Of a stretch of DNA of 64,000 bases, positions 1 to 9,500 are shown piece after piece. Under the pieces are notes generated by a model. That model worked only from the letters and a program-made list of their open reading frames with translations. It was not told the DNA's origin and did not search any database. This DNA is from Citrus sinensis. Taxonomy: Eukaryota; Streptophyta; Magnoliopsida; Sapindales; Rutaceae. The position numbers and the translations under genes are program-made. The first letter of the stretch is position 1. Every line of letters begins with the position of its first letter. The stretch covers positions 4,092,001-4,156,000 of the forward strand of contig NC_068564.1 of assembly GCF_022201045.2 (NCBI RefSeq), read 5' to 3'.

Positions 1-476
1 TCTTACTTCAATAATCAATACAATAGATGATCTTCCCTGTTTGATTTCAGTAATTTTTGATGAATTAGGTTGAATTTATATCTTATCAAAAAACAAGAGA
101 AAAAAAAGTTGAATTTACAAAAAAAATCAAGCTATCAACTAAGCTAATGGATTATATTACTGTTTCCTTATGTAGGTTAATTAATTTAATGAAGAATATT
201 CTACAAGCAATGTTTCTTTTTTGTCCGATCAACCAAAAAAATTCATGCTTGTACCTTCTATGATCAGTTGGCTAATACCAAGCACCATCATATATATATA
301 TATATATATCTTCTTTTTTAACCATGCAACACGCGGCACAAATCAGACTCTGGCACTACAAAATTTTCTCTCAACCAATGTTCTATTTCTTGGTACAGAG
401 AAACTCAATTCTCGCATGTACACACATTAAAAGAAAAAAAAATGCCATGGTTGCTTAATTACTCAAAACTCGGAGA
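1..476. other. Upstream region of the F-box gene
   Basis: AT-rich noncoding sequence with no supported gene. It contains a TA dinucleotide microsatellite at about 290-309. The short open frames here are low-complexity and unlikely to be coding. The last part before 477 presumably includes the promoter and 5' leader of the F-box gene, but I see no convincing TATA box at a fixed distance. Confidence 0.5.
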
Positions 477-1343
477 ATGTTTAGAACTCGCTCTATATTC
501 TCACTTCCAGATGAATTGTTATCAGAAATTTTGGCTAGAGTTGGCGCCTGTTCATTGGATGACTTGCTCAATGCAGGGTTAAGGTGTGTAAAAATTATTT
601 TCCTGATTAATTTGCTATGTTTTGTTTTCTCATATCTTTACATCAGGGTTTTGATTAATTTGCTATATGCATGCATGCATGAATGACAAATAATTTTACA
701 GTTGCAAGTTATTTAATGAAATAACCTTTGATAAATACGTTCTTCGGCAAGCATCCATTGAGAAAATTCCGGCGATGCCATGGCACAAGAACTATTCTTT
801 CCTGGAGAAATGTAGGGACAGTGGAAATCCGGAAGCTTTGTATAAGCAAGGAGTGGTATAAATTTATTTTCTCTAGTTTATTTGCCTTTTTAATTGAGAA
901 ATATGAGATGAATTTGCACATTCTCTCAGGTCGAATTCTTTAGTTACTCAAATTTGGAAGCTGGGGTCGCATATTTGGATATAGCAACAAAATCAGGACA
1001 TCTTGGGGCTTCATATATTCTTGGTGTCATTTTTCTTTGTAAAGATGATGAGGACGATGATAATGAATCGAACCAAAAAGGCATGCAACATCTTGACAAA
1101 GTGTATAGAGCAAAACGGCTAAGCCAGTGTCGTAATAAACTTCAAAGCATAACGCAAACTCTTTGGAAAAATTATTACTTGAAGCCGAAATTGAATAAAT
1201 GTCCTTCACGAAAAAACCACGGGCTGAAAGTAGGGTGGCCGTGTGAAGTTGACGATATTGAGTTGGTTTGTGAAACATGTAGATGTCACCGTGAAGTTAC
1301 CTTTGTTTGCAATATATTACGCGGCCATCATGTGTATTTTTAG
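477..1343 (+). CDS. F-box protein of the At2g35280-like family, three exons
   Basis: Likely substrate-recognition subunit of an SCF ubiquitin ligase. Exons 477-583, 702-855 and 930-1343 join in frame through GT-AG introns and give 224 residues. The start opens with a short basic stretch, then the F-box core SLPDELLSEILARVG at about residues 7-21. The middle carries the signature SCKLFNEI followed by DKYVLRQASIEKIP. The C-terminal part is Sel1-like (GVAYLDIATKSGHLGASYILG), then a Cys-rich end (CETCRCHREV). This architecture is typical of the small plant family of F-box proteins that resemble At2g35280. A decayed partial copy of exons 1 and 2 lies at about 4240-4935. The substrate cannot be inferred. 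The reading frame is intact, but expression is not shown by the sequence. Confidence 0.8.
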
Positions 1344-1458
1344 CTCCATCAAAACTTTAAAACTTTCTGTTGATCTTCCTGGTTGTAATAAGCAGATGGC
1401 CACAACAAATATGATTTTCGGATCTTCAGTTGTGCTCATCAAGCTTATACTTACATAC

Positions 1459-1507
1459 ATGTACATGTACATGTATGTATGTATGTATGTATGTATGTAT
1501 GTATGTA
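1459..1507. repeat. TGTA tetranucleotide microsatellite
   Basis: About 48 bases of alternating TGTA and TACA units, opening with a palindromic ACATGTACATGT stretch and running into a pure GTAT repeat. It is likely length-variable between individuals. Confidence 0.9.
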
Positions 1508-1552
1508 GCGGGTTCGATGATAGTTAAGAAGTTTTGAAAATCAAAATATACA

Positions 1553-1753
1553 ATGAGTAATCATATGATTCTTTGTAGAAGAAAACTGGTGTTTGATGCA
1601 AACACAAAAGTGTTTGATGAATGCCTCAGTGAAAGCTCTTCGCCAGAACTTAGAATTCGTAGTCTTGGTGACAGAGCAGTCAATAGGCAAGCTATTGGTG
1701 ATTTAGCACTGAATATTGCAAATTGGAGATCATGTCGAATAGACCATACATGA
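1553..1753 (+). other. Unrecognised 66-codon open frame
   Basis: I do not recognise this product. The frame has ordinary amino-acid composition. It includes RRKLVFDANTKVFDECLSES, which loosely resembles the RKLVFD-containing C-terminal DUF4378 region of plant LONGIFOLIA-type proteins. It may be a fragment of such a gene, a lost exon of something else, or chance. No promoter or partner exon is visible nearby. Confidence 0.2.
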
Positions 1754-2214
1754 AGATAAGGATGTTGAATCACCATTTGAGTGTGGGCAAAGTGTCCTTT
1801 CAAGGACATGCATATGGTTTGTTATTAATCAATAATTCAACTTGGTTCTGAAAGAATGGGCTCTAGTTTGGGTTCAATTTTCCAAAAAATAAATGAACCA
1901 AACCCGATTTTCCTGCAAGGCTATTCTAAACTTGAAATGAAGGAGCAACTGTTGCCCTGGACTCTTGAACCTGTACCGGATTTGTGATGACTAATTTGTC
2001 CGCATGGAATAAAAGAAATATCAGATTAAACCCAAATAGCAAAGCAAAATAAGTAAACACAATATTATGTAAAAAACCTTGACAGCATTGCTAGCAAGAC
2101 ACCTGAACCTTTTCAACAACATTTTAGAACCAGTTTGTGAGATTGGTAGCGTATAACAAAATTATTCATTCATATCTGAGAACCCTGAGATCAACTACCA
2201 AGCTAGCTAGCTCT

Positions 2215-3646
2215 TCACTCAACCTTGATATGGAGCACATCCGTCCTCTCATCTTCTTTCATCATAGGCAAGGTCAACTTCAGCACACCGTTCTTCATCT
2301 CGGCCTTGATCTGATCAGTCTTGAAAATCTTCTCGGGCAACTCAATCCTGATAGTGTACCTCCGCACGCTCTCTTCATCACCATCTTCTTTTCCACCCTT
2401 GCCTTTGATGACCAGAGTGTTCTGCTCCAGAGAGACCCTTACATCTTCTTTGCCGAGCCCTGGCATATCCACACTGAGGTTCAGTGCATCTTTGGTTACC
2501 TTAGCAGCCCACCGAGGTCGAAGTCCAGCAGCAGAGTAGAGGCCTTCTCCATTTTCGTTCATGCTCAGGCTCCTTGATTGGGAGAATGGCTCAAACGGCT
2601 CAAAAACTTGTATTGCATTGTAAAATAAATGTCAATTTCAATTTCCAACAAAATTCGAAGCAAAAATCAATAAACACCAAAGAAACCAATAACAACAAGC
2701 TTGAACGGATTATCCAACACATCCCTCGAGTGATAAGAATCTAGTCAACGACCTTGTTACCAAGCAACTCCAACCAAACACAGACTTATTCAGTCTATTT
2801 GTAACTTAAAATCATTTAATTGAATGTTATTACTAAAATGAGAAGCTTTAAGAACATGTTGCATGATAAGGCTGATGACAATTTCGTATACCATATCAGA
2901 AACTAATTACAAGACAAATTTTCAAGAAACATATTTACACAAAATAAAATGAATGTCAATCTATAAATCAACAACATAGAGAGAGCATAATAGCACAATC
3001 AAGAAATCATCGTTCTAAAAACTTAAATCTGGGACAAACTTATAGAAAGAATTTAAATAACAAGCTTACATGCAAGTAGCCCCAAACACAGACCCAGTAC
3101 ACTCTATTTGTTGATTAAATTGAATTAAAAAAACAGAACTTGAAGTTTTCACAACCATATATGACAGCGCTCTCAGCTATCAGGCCAACCTTGAGTAACT
3201 ATTAATGTTAATTACAAAGTTAGAGAGAAGACACGCATACGACTAACAAGGGTGAGTACACGCATACGACTAACAAGGGTGAGTTTGGTACCTGCATCAG
3301 TATTCTTGAAAGCTATTTTCGAGAACGAAAAGAAATAAAAATATTTTGAAAATGATATTCTTAAAAAAGACACTAAGAGTACTCTAAAAATGACATTTTT
3401 TTAAGTAAGAGAACTTGTAGAAAGAAGACGAACACCTGGGAAAAAGCTAGGAGTCAAAGAGCGGGCCGAGCTGCGTTCGAAGTCAAACTCACGGTCGTCG
3501 CCGCCATCGTCGTCGTACTCGCGAAACGCGTTGGTGGTGTTGAAGAAGCGACATGCCCAGGTGGCCGAGGAGCTGATAGTGCTGCGGAGAGCCCTGGGGG
3601 GAATGCTTGAAGAAGCAAGTGTCTTGAGAGCAAAAAAGGACGCCAT
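2215..3646 (-). CDS. HSP23.6: Mitochondrial small heat-shock protein, HSP23.5/23.6 type, copy 1
   Basis: ATP-independent chaperone expected in the mitochondrial matrix. Exon 1 is 3646-3436 and exon 2 is 2606-2215, separated by an 829-base GT-AG intron; together they encode 200 residues. Exon 1 gives a Ser/Arg/Ala-rich presequence with an RFFNT motif, as in plant mitochondrial sHSPs. Exon 2 carries the alpha-crystallin domain: [20 protein letters not shown], then the consensus GVLKLTL near the C-terminus. Compared with its tandem copy at 5096-6131, the segment before the domain is shorter and rewritten (MNENGEGLYS replaces [14 protein letters not shown]), and the tail is MMKEDERTDV. The frame is intact. 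The presumed promoter has only a two-unit heat-shock element-like TTCggGAA at 3845-3852, so heat induction may be weaker than for copy 2. Confidence 0.88.
3231..3284. repeat. Perfect 27-bp tandem duplication in the sHSP copy 1 intron
   Basis: Two identical 27-base units beginning ACACGCATACGACTAAC lie end to end inside the intron of the first heat-shock gene. The perfect identity suggests a recent slippage or duplication event. Confidence 0.9.
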
Positions 3647-4239
3647 TGAGCTGGTTCTTGGAGTGCACGAAGTCAAGCTCTCAGATTTGAAAGTCCCTTT
3701 GTAGTGAGTAGCGCCTGTGTGTTTGCTTGCTGAAGAAGAAATGGTATATTCATGGCAAGGAGTGGAAACCTCAAAAATTAGAAATCTATTTGATGGATGG
3801 GCTTTCAGCCCATGCTTCATTTTGTCCACAGTCAATTGCCGGCATTCGGGAAATTACATTCGATTCCTTACAGAAATAGAAATGTTCAAGTTGACCTTCT
3901 AAAAATATATCTTAAGCCCCTCACTAAACAAAATAATTTCGTTGAATTCCCTTCTCCTACTTCAACATCTATGATGTCTTTCTATTCATTCTGTTCCAGC
4001 CTTATTTATCTTAGAAAGAACCAAAATAATTGTGATTAGCATCTTTACGCTACAATCTAGGATTCTAAATTTTACCAGTTTTATCAATTTAATGAGTAAA
4101 ATAACTATATGCTACAAAAAGCATAGACCATGTTTTCAAAACTATGTACATAGTACATACGCGAACTTCCCACCTCTTTTATGTCTATTTTTTGTAGTAG
4201 AATTTACAAAAGATAGCTTAATAGACTGAGGAGAAACGA
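3647..4239. other. Intergenic region upstream of sHSP copy 1
   Basis: Presumed promoter side of the minus-strand heat-shock gene, then AT-rich sequence with no supported gene. A TTCggGAA heat-shock-element half pair is at 3845-3852. A weak TATA-like GAATATACC is near 3743-3751 on the minus strand. Confidence 0.4.
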
Positions 4240-4935
4240 TGGGGCAAAAATTTTCACCATCGCTCAAGGTGAGAAAATGAATTGTTGCGAGCACCCTCGT
4301 GTTTTTTTTTTAAAGGAAGTTTCTATTAATTCAAAGAGGAAAATAGATAATTAATTGTGGAGGGTATAAACCCTTTCCATACAATAATTCCGCACTTCTC
4401 TAAAGCTAACTCAACTAAAGCCACACTTCTCTAAAGCTAATTTCGCACTTCTCTAAAGCTAACTCAACTAAAGAGTGGCAATGACATTACAAGCTGTACG
4501 AGTATACTTAATGTTAATTTGCTCAAAATTTTCCATTAAGCTCTAAAATTCCAAAACTATCTCAGATCTACTGATCTACCTGTTGCTTACTAAGCTAACT
4601 ACTCCTTGTGAATCTGATTCAACAATCAAAGCTTTTACCCCAGCACCCTTGTGTTGGTGCCTATATTCATGACTTGCTAAATGTAATGTTAAGGCGTACA
4701 AAGAAAAAACATCCGCCATATATACTTGGCACCATGTCATCTCATCTATGTAACTTATGACTTTATGTAGATTACCACTTGATGATTATTTGCTAAAATA
4801 CAGCGTGCATAATTGATAATACTCTTTCGAAACAAAACGATGCGTGAGAAAATTCCAATTAAAAACGTGCCACACAAACTATTTTCTCTTGGGAAATGAA
4901 TTTAGAAGTGAAAATCTAAAAGTTTTACCCAACAA
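4240..4935 (+). pseudogene. Decayed F-box gene copy (exons 1-2), interrupted by a LINE
   Basis: Two blocks align by eye with the F-box gene at 477-1343. Block one, about 4260-4300 plus 4650-4700, matches the end of exon 1: TGAATTGTT, then GTTGGTGCCT and ATGACTTGCT, then GTTAAGGCGTACAAA covering the exon 1 donor. Block two, about 4812-4935, matches exon 2 (GAGAAAATTCC, GCCACACAAACTATTTTCTC, GGGAAATG). No open frame remains and exon 3 is not seen. A 5'-truncated LINE sits inside block one. This is a dead partial duplicate. Confidence 0.65.
4304..4641 (-). mobile_element. 5'-truncated L1-type LINE fragment with poly(A) tail and target-site duplication
   Basis: On the minus strand the segment ends in a poly(A) run (T-run at about 4302-4311). 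Its upstream part reads ESDSQGVVSLVSNR and later NIKYTRTACNVIA, resembling the C-terminal RNase H domain of plant non-LTR retrotransposons. The frame is interrupted by stops. It is flanked by a 14-base target-site duplication with one mismatch: AGCACCCTCGTGTT at 4290-4303 and AGCACCCTTGTGTT at 4642-4655. Inside are repeated CTTCTCTAAAGCTAA units (about 4395-4462). Length, tail and duplication are as expected of a 5'-truncated retroposition. Confidence 0.72.
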
Positions 4936-5095
4936 AACTAAGTAAACTAAAAATTATATGCGAAGTAACACAATTATTCAAACTTCGAACACCACCATTT
5001 CAGAACATGTTTGTAACTGTTAGCTCACATAAACTACACAAAATTATTCTCACTCAATATCCTGGACAGAAAAGCTACTACTAAAAGCCAACTCT

Positions 5096-6131
5096 TTAAT
5101 CAACCTTCACTTGGAACACATCAGCCCTCTCCTCTTCCTTCACCTTGGGCACCGTCACCTTCAGCACACCATTCTTCATCTCTGCCTTGATCTGATCAGT
5201 CCTGTAGAGCTTCTCTGGCAAATCAATCCTGCTGGTGTACCTACGCACGCTCTCTTCGCCCTCTCCTTCTTTTCCGCCCTCGCCTCTGATCACCAGAGTG
5301 TTCTGCTCCAGAGAGACTCTCACGTCTTCCTTGCCCAGCCCTGGCATGTCGATGCTGAGGTTCAATGCGTCATCGGTTTCTTTAGCATCCCAGCCTCGGC
5401 GCAGTCCACCACGCGTGCCACTGAAGAAAGGGCTCTCCGTCATCTGATCCATGAAGTTCAGGACCTGGCTCAGGCTCCTTGTTGGTGAAAATGGATCAAA
5501 CACATCTATTGCACCACGAAATAAATGTCAATTACTATCACAGAGACCAAGAGAAAGAATCTAATCAAACTCATCGGCCTGTTTCCAACAAATGGTATTA
5601 ACGAACGATTATTTCTTAGAATTATATTTTTCAAAATTCATTTTAGAAAAAATGAACTATCTGCTTCCAATAACAAGTAAAATAGCTCTTTTGAGTTTAT
5701 TCTTCCTCTGTCACACCAAACAGCCGCTCAGCAGAAAAATAAGATTAGCGTTTAAAAGGAATTATCGGTTTCTGATAGCGAGTAAAAATAGCTGTTTTTA
5801 GTTTATTTCTTCTCTCTGTCACACTAAAACGCCGCCAAGCATTTTTAGTTCAACAGCAAAATAAGATTAGCGTTTTAAAAGAAACAGGGCTGGGGACGGG
5901 AAATAGAAGACGACTACCTGAGAAGAAGTCGTCACGACGGCGAGGGAAAGAGCGAGCGGAACGGCGATCAATGTCGAGATCACGGTCGTCTCCGCCGTCA
6001 TCGTATTGACGAACAGCGTTTGTGTTGAAGAACCGAGATGCCGAAGTAGCAGAAGGAGCGACGGTGCAGCGTAAAGCCCTGGGGATGAGATTAAAAGAAA
6101 CAAGCCTCTTGAGAGCAAGAGAGGACGCCAT
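5096..6131 (-). CDS. HSP23.6: Mitochondrial small heat-shock protein, HSP23.5/23.6 type, copy 2
   Basis: Matrix chaperone that holds unfolding proteins during heat stress. Exon 1 is 6131-5918 and exon 2 is 5505-5096; they join in frame through a 412-base GT-AG intron and give 207 residues, the usual length for plant mitochondrial sHSPs. The presequence [14 protein letters not shown] is basic and Ser-rich and carries [13 protein letters not shown] at about residues 33-45. Exon 2 opens with [15 protein letters not shown], the family hallmark, followed by the alpha-crystallin domain with [20 protein letters not shown] and [20 protein letters not shown] box and a three-unit heat-shock element lie upstream, predicting strong heat induction. 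The gene is head-to-head with COG7, with 464 bases between the start codons. Confidence 0.93.
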
Positions 6132-6242
6132 TGAGCCGAATTCTTAAAGAAAGCACAAAACAATGCAGAGATTTCAAAATACTTTTTGTGACTGCGGCTG
6201 ATTTCTTGCTGAAGACGAAATGGCTCCGTGACTGTGAATTGC

Positions 6243-6250
6243 TATTTATA
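6243..6250 (-). promoter_or_regulatory. TATA box of sHSP copy 2
   Basis: TATAAATA on the minus strand, about 112 bases upstream of the start codon at 6131 and 29 bases downstream of the heat-shock element. Confidence 0.75.
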
Positions 6251-6278
6251 GGCGGCAGTGGAAGGTCCGAGAATTGGA

Positions 6279-6291
6279 GAAGGTTCTTGAA
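6279..6291. promoter_or_regulatory. Three-unit heat-shock element
   Basis: GAAggTTCttGAA is a perfect alternating three-unit binding site for heat-shock factor, positioned just upstream of the TATA box. A further two-unit TTCtgGAA lies at 6312-6319. Confidence 0.8.
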
Positions 6292-6595
6292 AGAAATTCC
6301 GTTGTGGATGGTTCTGGAAGGAGACACAGATGAGATATTTTTTGGTTACCGGGAAACTCATTTTCCAGACTAGAACAAGATACCCCTGCACCCAAACATC
6401 CCAAATTAGACCCCCCATATTATTCATATTTTCTTTTGTTCCCCTAAATTGTTGAAATATTACGAATTATCCCAAACTCTCATCTTAATCCACTGCTAAC
6501 TGAAACGAAAGAGGCCAAAAAAAAAAAAAAAACTGTCAACTTCGTAACTAACTTGCTCGAGTCATCTCGCTGGATCCAAGCTAAACTCGGAAGCC

Positions 6596-9500
6596 ATGAT
6601 GCTGGATCTAGGTCCGTTCTCGGACGAGAAATTCGACCCGAAGAAATGGATCAATTCGGCGTGTCAGACTCGGCACTCACAGGATTCACTCGACAATCAC
6701 TTGGTGGATCTCGAAATGAAGCTCCAAATGGTTTCCGAAGAAATCTCCGCGTCTCTCGAGGAGCAGAGCGCTTCCGCTCTCCTCCGCGTCCCTCGCGCCA
6801 CTAGAGACGTTGTTCGTCTCCGCGATGACGCCATTTCCCTCCGCGGTTCTGTCTCCGGAATCCTGCAGAAGCTCAAGAAGGTAGCTTTTCATTATCAAAA
6901 TTTAATTCTGAATGATTCTATTAGTGATCTAAGTTCATATAATTAGGCTATCAAGCATTTTGTTAAATTCGAATTCTCGTTTTACAAATCTAGGTTTCAT
7001 TTCTATGTTAATGAATATGAATTTTATATTTTATTGAAATAAATTCTACTGTACTATCTGATTACATTGCCAGCTAAAATTGAAGCTATAACTTGTTTGA
7101 CAAGGAACTATTTTGTTCTTGCAGGCAGAAGGATCTTCAGCGGAGTCTATAGCAGCCTTATCTAAAGTTGATACTGTCAAGCAAAGAATGGAAGCTGCTT
7201 ATGAGACATTGCAGGTAGAGACTGTTAGTGATTTTGAGTTCATTTTAGTTTAACTAATGAATGTAATGCTTATTTTCTATGTAATTGCAGGATGCTGCTG
7301 GGTTAACTCAATTAAGTTTGACTGTGGAGGATGTGTTTGCCAGTGGTGATCTTCCTCGTGCTGCTGAAACCTTGGCCAATATGAGGCATTGTTTGTCTGC
7401 TGTCGGTGAGGTAGGCTTTGTTTTCCCATTTCCTGCAAATGATTTTTTCCAAAGTTAAGGCACAAAAAGTTTGTTAATTGATTTTTCCCCTTTTTCTAAA
7501 AAAAAATTTCAAATCTACGTTTTCAGGTTGCTGAATTTGCAAACATTAGGAAGCAACTTGAGGTCTTAGAGGATAGATTAGATGCAATGGTGCAGCCTCG
7601 TCTCACAGATGCATTATCTAATCGCAAGGTGATATCACAGATGCATTATGTAAATCTCTTGTTGTGCCGTTGATTTCTGATATTGCTTGCAGTTCTTTCG
7701 ACTGCATGCATTACTTTTGATTTATGAATTTCTACATGTTACTATTTTGTAGATTGATATTGCTAGAGATTTACGCGGAATTCTTATTCGTATTGGAAGA
7801 TTCAAGTCCTTAGAGCTGCATTATACAAAAGTCCATCTGAAGTACATAAAGCAGCTTTGGGAAGAATTTGAATCCAGACAGCGCTCTAGTAAGATTGCAA
7901 ATGAGAAGAATGAGGTTGAAAGGATATCAAGTAATAATGAATTTCAGTCAAGTGCTCCTTCAGTTATGTTCTCCAGTTGGTTGCCAAGTTTCTATGATGA
8001 ATTGTTACTCTACCTCGAACAAGAATGGAAGTGGTATTTTCCATATCACTGTATAACTTTTCGGTCTCTGAGTTGGTTGATCAAAAGGATAAAAGCAAGA
8101 GCCATTCATTTCTCAACTTGATGAATTTCATGGCTATGCTACCGTATGGTTAGTTTAGGTTTGCATACTTTCTGAAACATCTAAATGTTCTTAAGGGTTA
8201 TAAATATGTCTGAAAAATTTAATGTGTAAGAACCAGGCAACCTCCTTATAACAAATTTGTCTGCTTTCTATGTATATAAACATGTGTAACGGGCTTCCTG
8301 AAGGTGATACGGCAATGTATAGTGTAGTCCATTTCTGTTGTCCAAGTACTTCCATAATTCTCAAGGTCATGGAACATATATGCTGCTTTTTTCTCTTCTG
8401 ATTTAAGCATCTGTTTATCTGAATTGCTCCCTTTTCTGGAACAGCAGTCATCTAAACAGCATGCTACTATAATTGATGGAGTGTTATGTCTGATGTCCCT
8501 GCAGCAAATAAGAGTGGTTATGGTTTTTTGTTTTTCCTGGTGCCTAGTTTAACTAGATTTTGAACATATTCGGTAGTCAAAATATTTCATGTAAGCTGGT
8601 TCATTTTTCCTGTAATGATTCTGTACTAAATGGAAACAACACAACAAGTGCTGCTTTTTCATTTTTATTTTCTTGGATTTTAAGCATCCAGCTAAAACTG
8701 TCGTCTGCAGGTGTATGGTTGCTTTTCCAGATGATTATAGAACTCTTGTTCCAAAGCTACTGGTTGAGACAATGGCATCTGTGGGAGGAAGTTTTGTTTC
8801 ACGTATCAACCTTGCTACTGGAGATTTTGTTCCTGAAACAAAAGCACTATCCAAAGGTTAGACACAACGCCCTTTAGTATTCTCTGTTGAAAACTTAGAA
8901 TTTTAAGAAGTCATTAGTGCTATTTTAATATCACATGTTGTTTGCATGATCTGATGGTGATACATTCCATTTTTTGTTGCCCCGTACTTTTGGCTTGTTG
9001 AAAAGTCATTGCTTGGTTTTGGTGTTAGCCTTTTCATTTGCGTTAGACAATATTTTATTTGAATGATGCAAAACCTTTGAATGGGTGATGGTTTAAGCAT
9101 CAGTAGGTATAAGAACACATATAAGCCGAAGAGTTCATCCTAAAACTGTAAAATAGGAGAGTGCTCTTTTTGGAATAACGAGCTGTTTAATCATTCTAGC
9201 TGTATGTGACTGCAGAGCCCCATTATCAATAAACTTATTGATTTTACTAGAAGTTAGTTCCCATTCAGAATATATATATAGTTTTTGAGCCCGTAAAAAG
9301 ATATTAATGCTAGCTTGATTCACATCATTAATATCCTGTTATCCCTAAAGAGAAGCTGATAGTCAGAGTAAAGACAGGATTCCAAGATGAGGTGGTTGAA
9401 CATTCCTTGCACTTTCGTTTTGTCTGTGCTTGGATACACAGAACTTCTGGAAGTATGTGGTGACTATAGGATGTCCATGGGGTTAACTATATTCTGTTAT

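Larger units (their letters stand above)
1344..2214. other. Region between the F-box gene and the first sHSP gene
   Basis: Holds the 3' flank of the F-box gene, a TGTA tetranucleotide microsatellite at about 1459-1507, one unrecognised short open frame (1553-1753, listed separately) and the 3' flank of the minus-strand heat-shock gene. Nothing else is supported. Confidence 0.5.
6132..6595. promoter_or_regulatory. Shared head-to-head intergenic promoter region, sHSP copy 2 / COG7
   Basis: The 464 bases separate the divergent start codons of the heat-shock gene (-) and COG7 (+). The heat-shock side has a TATA box and heat-shock elements. The COG7 side has an A-rich run and no clear TATA box, as is common for housekeeping plant genes. 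Confidence 0.6.

Noticed and set aside
2137-2577. Plus-strand 146-codon frame over the first heat-shock gene
   Set aside because: It mirrors the alpha-crystallin coding strand; the minus frame has clear homology and splicing.
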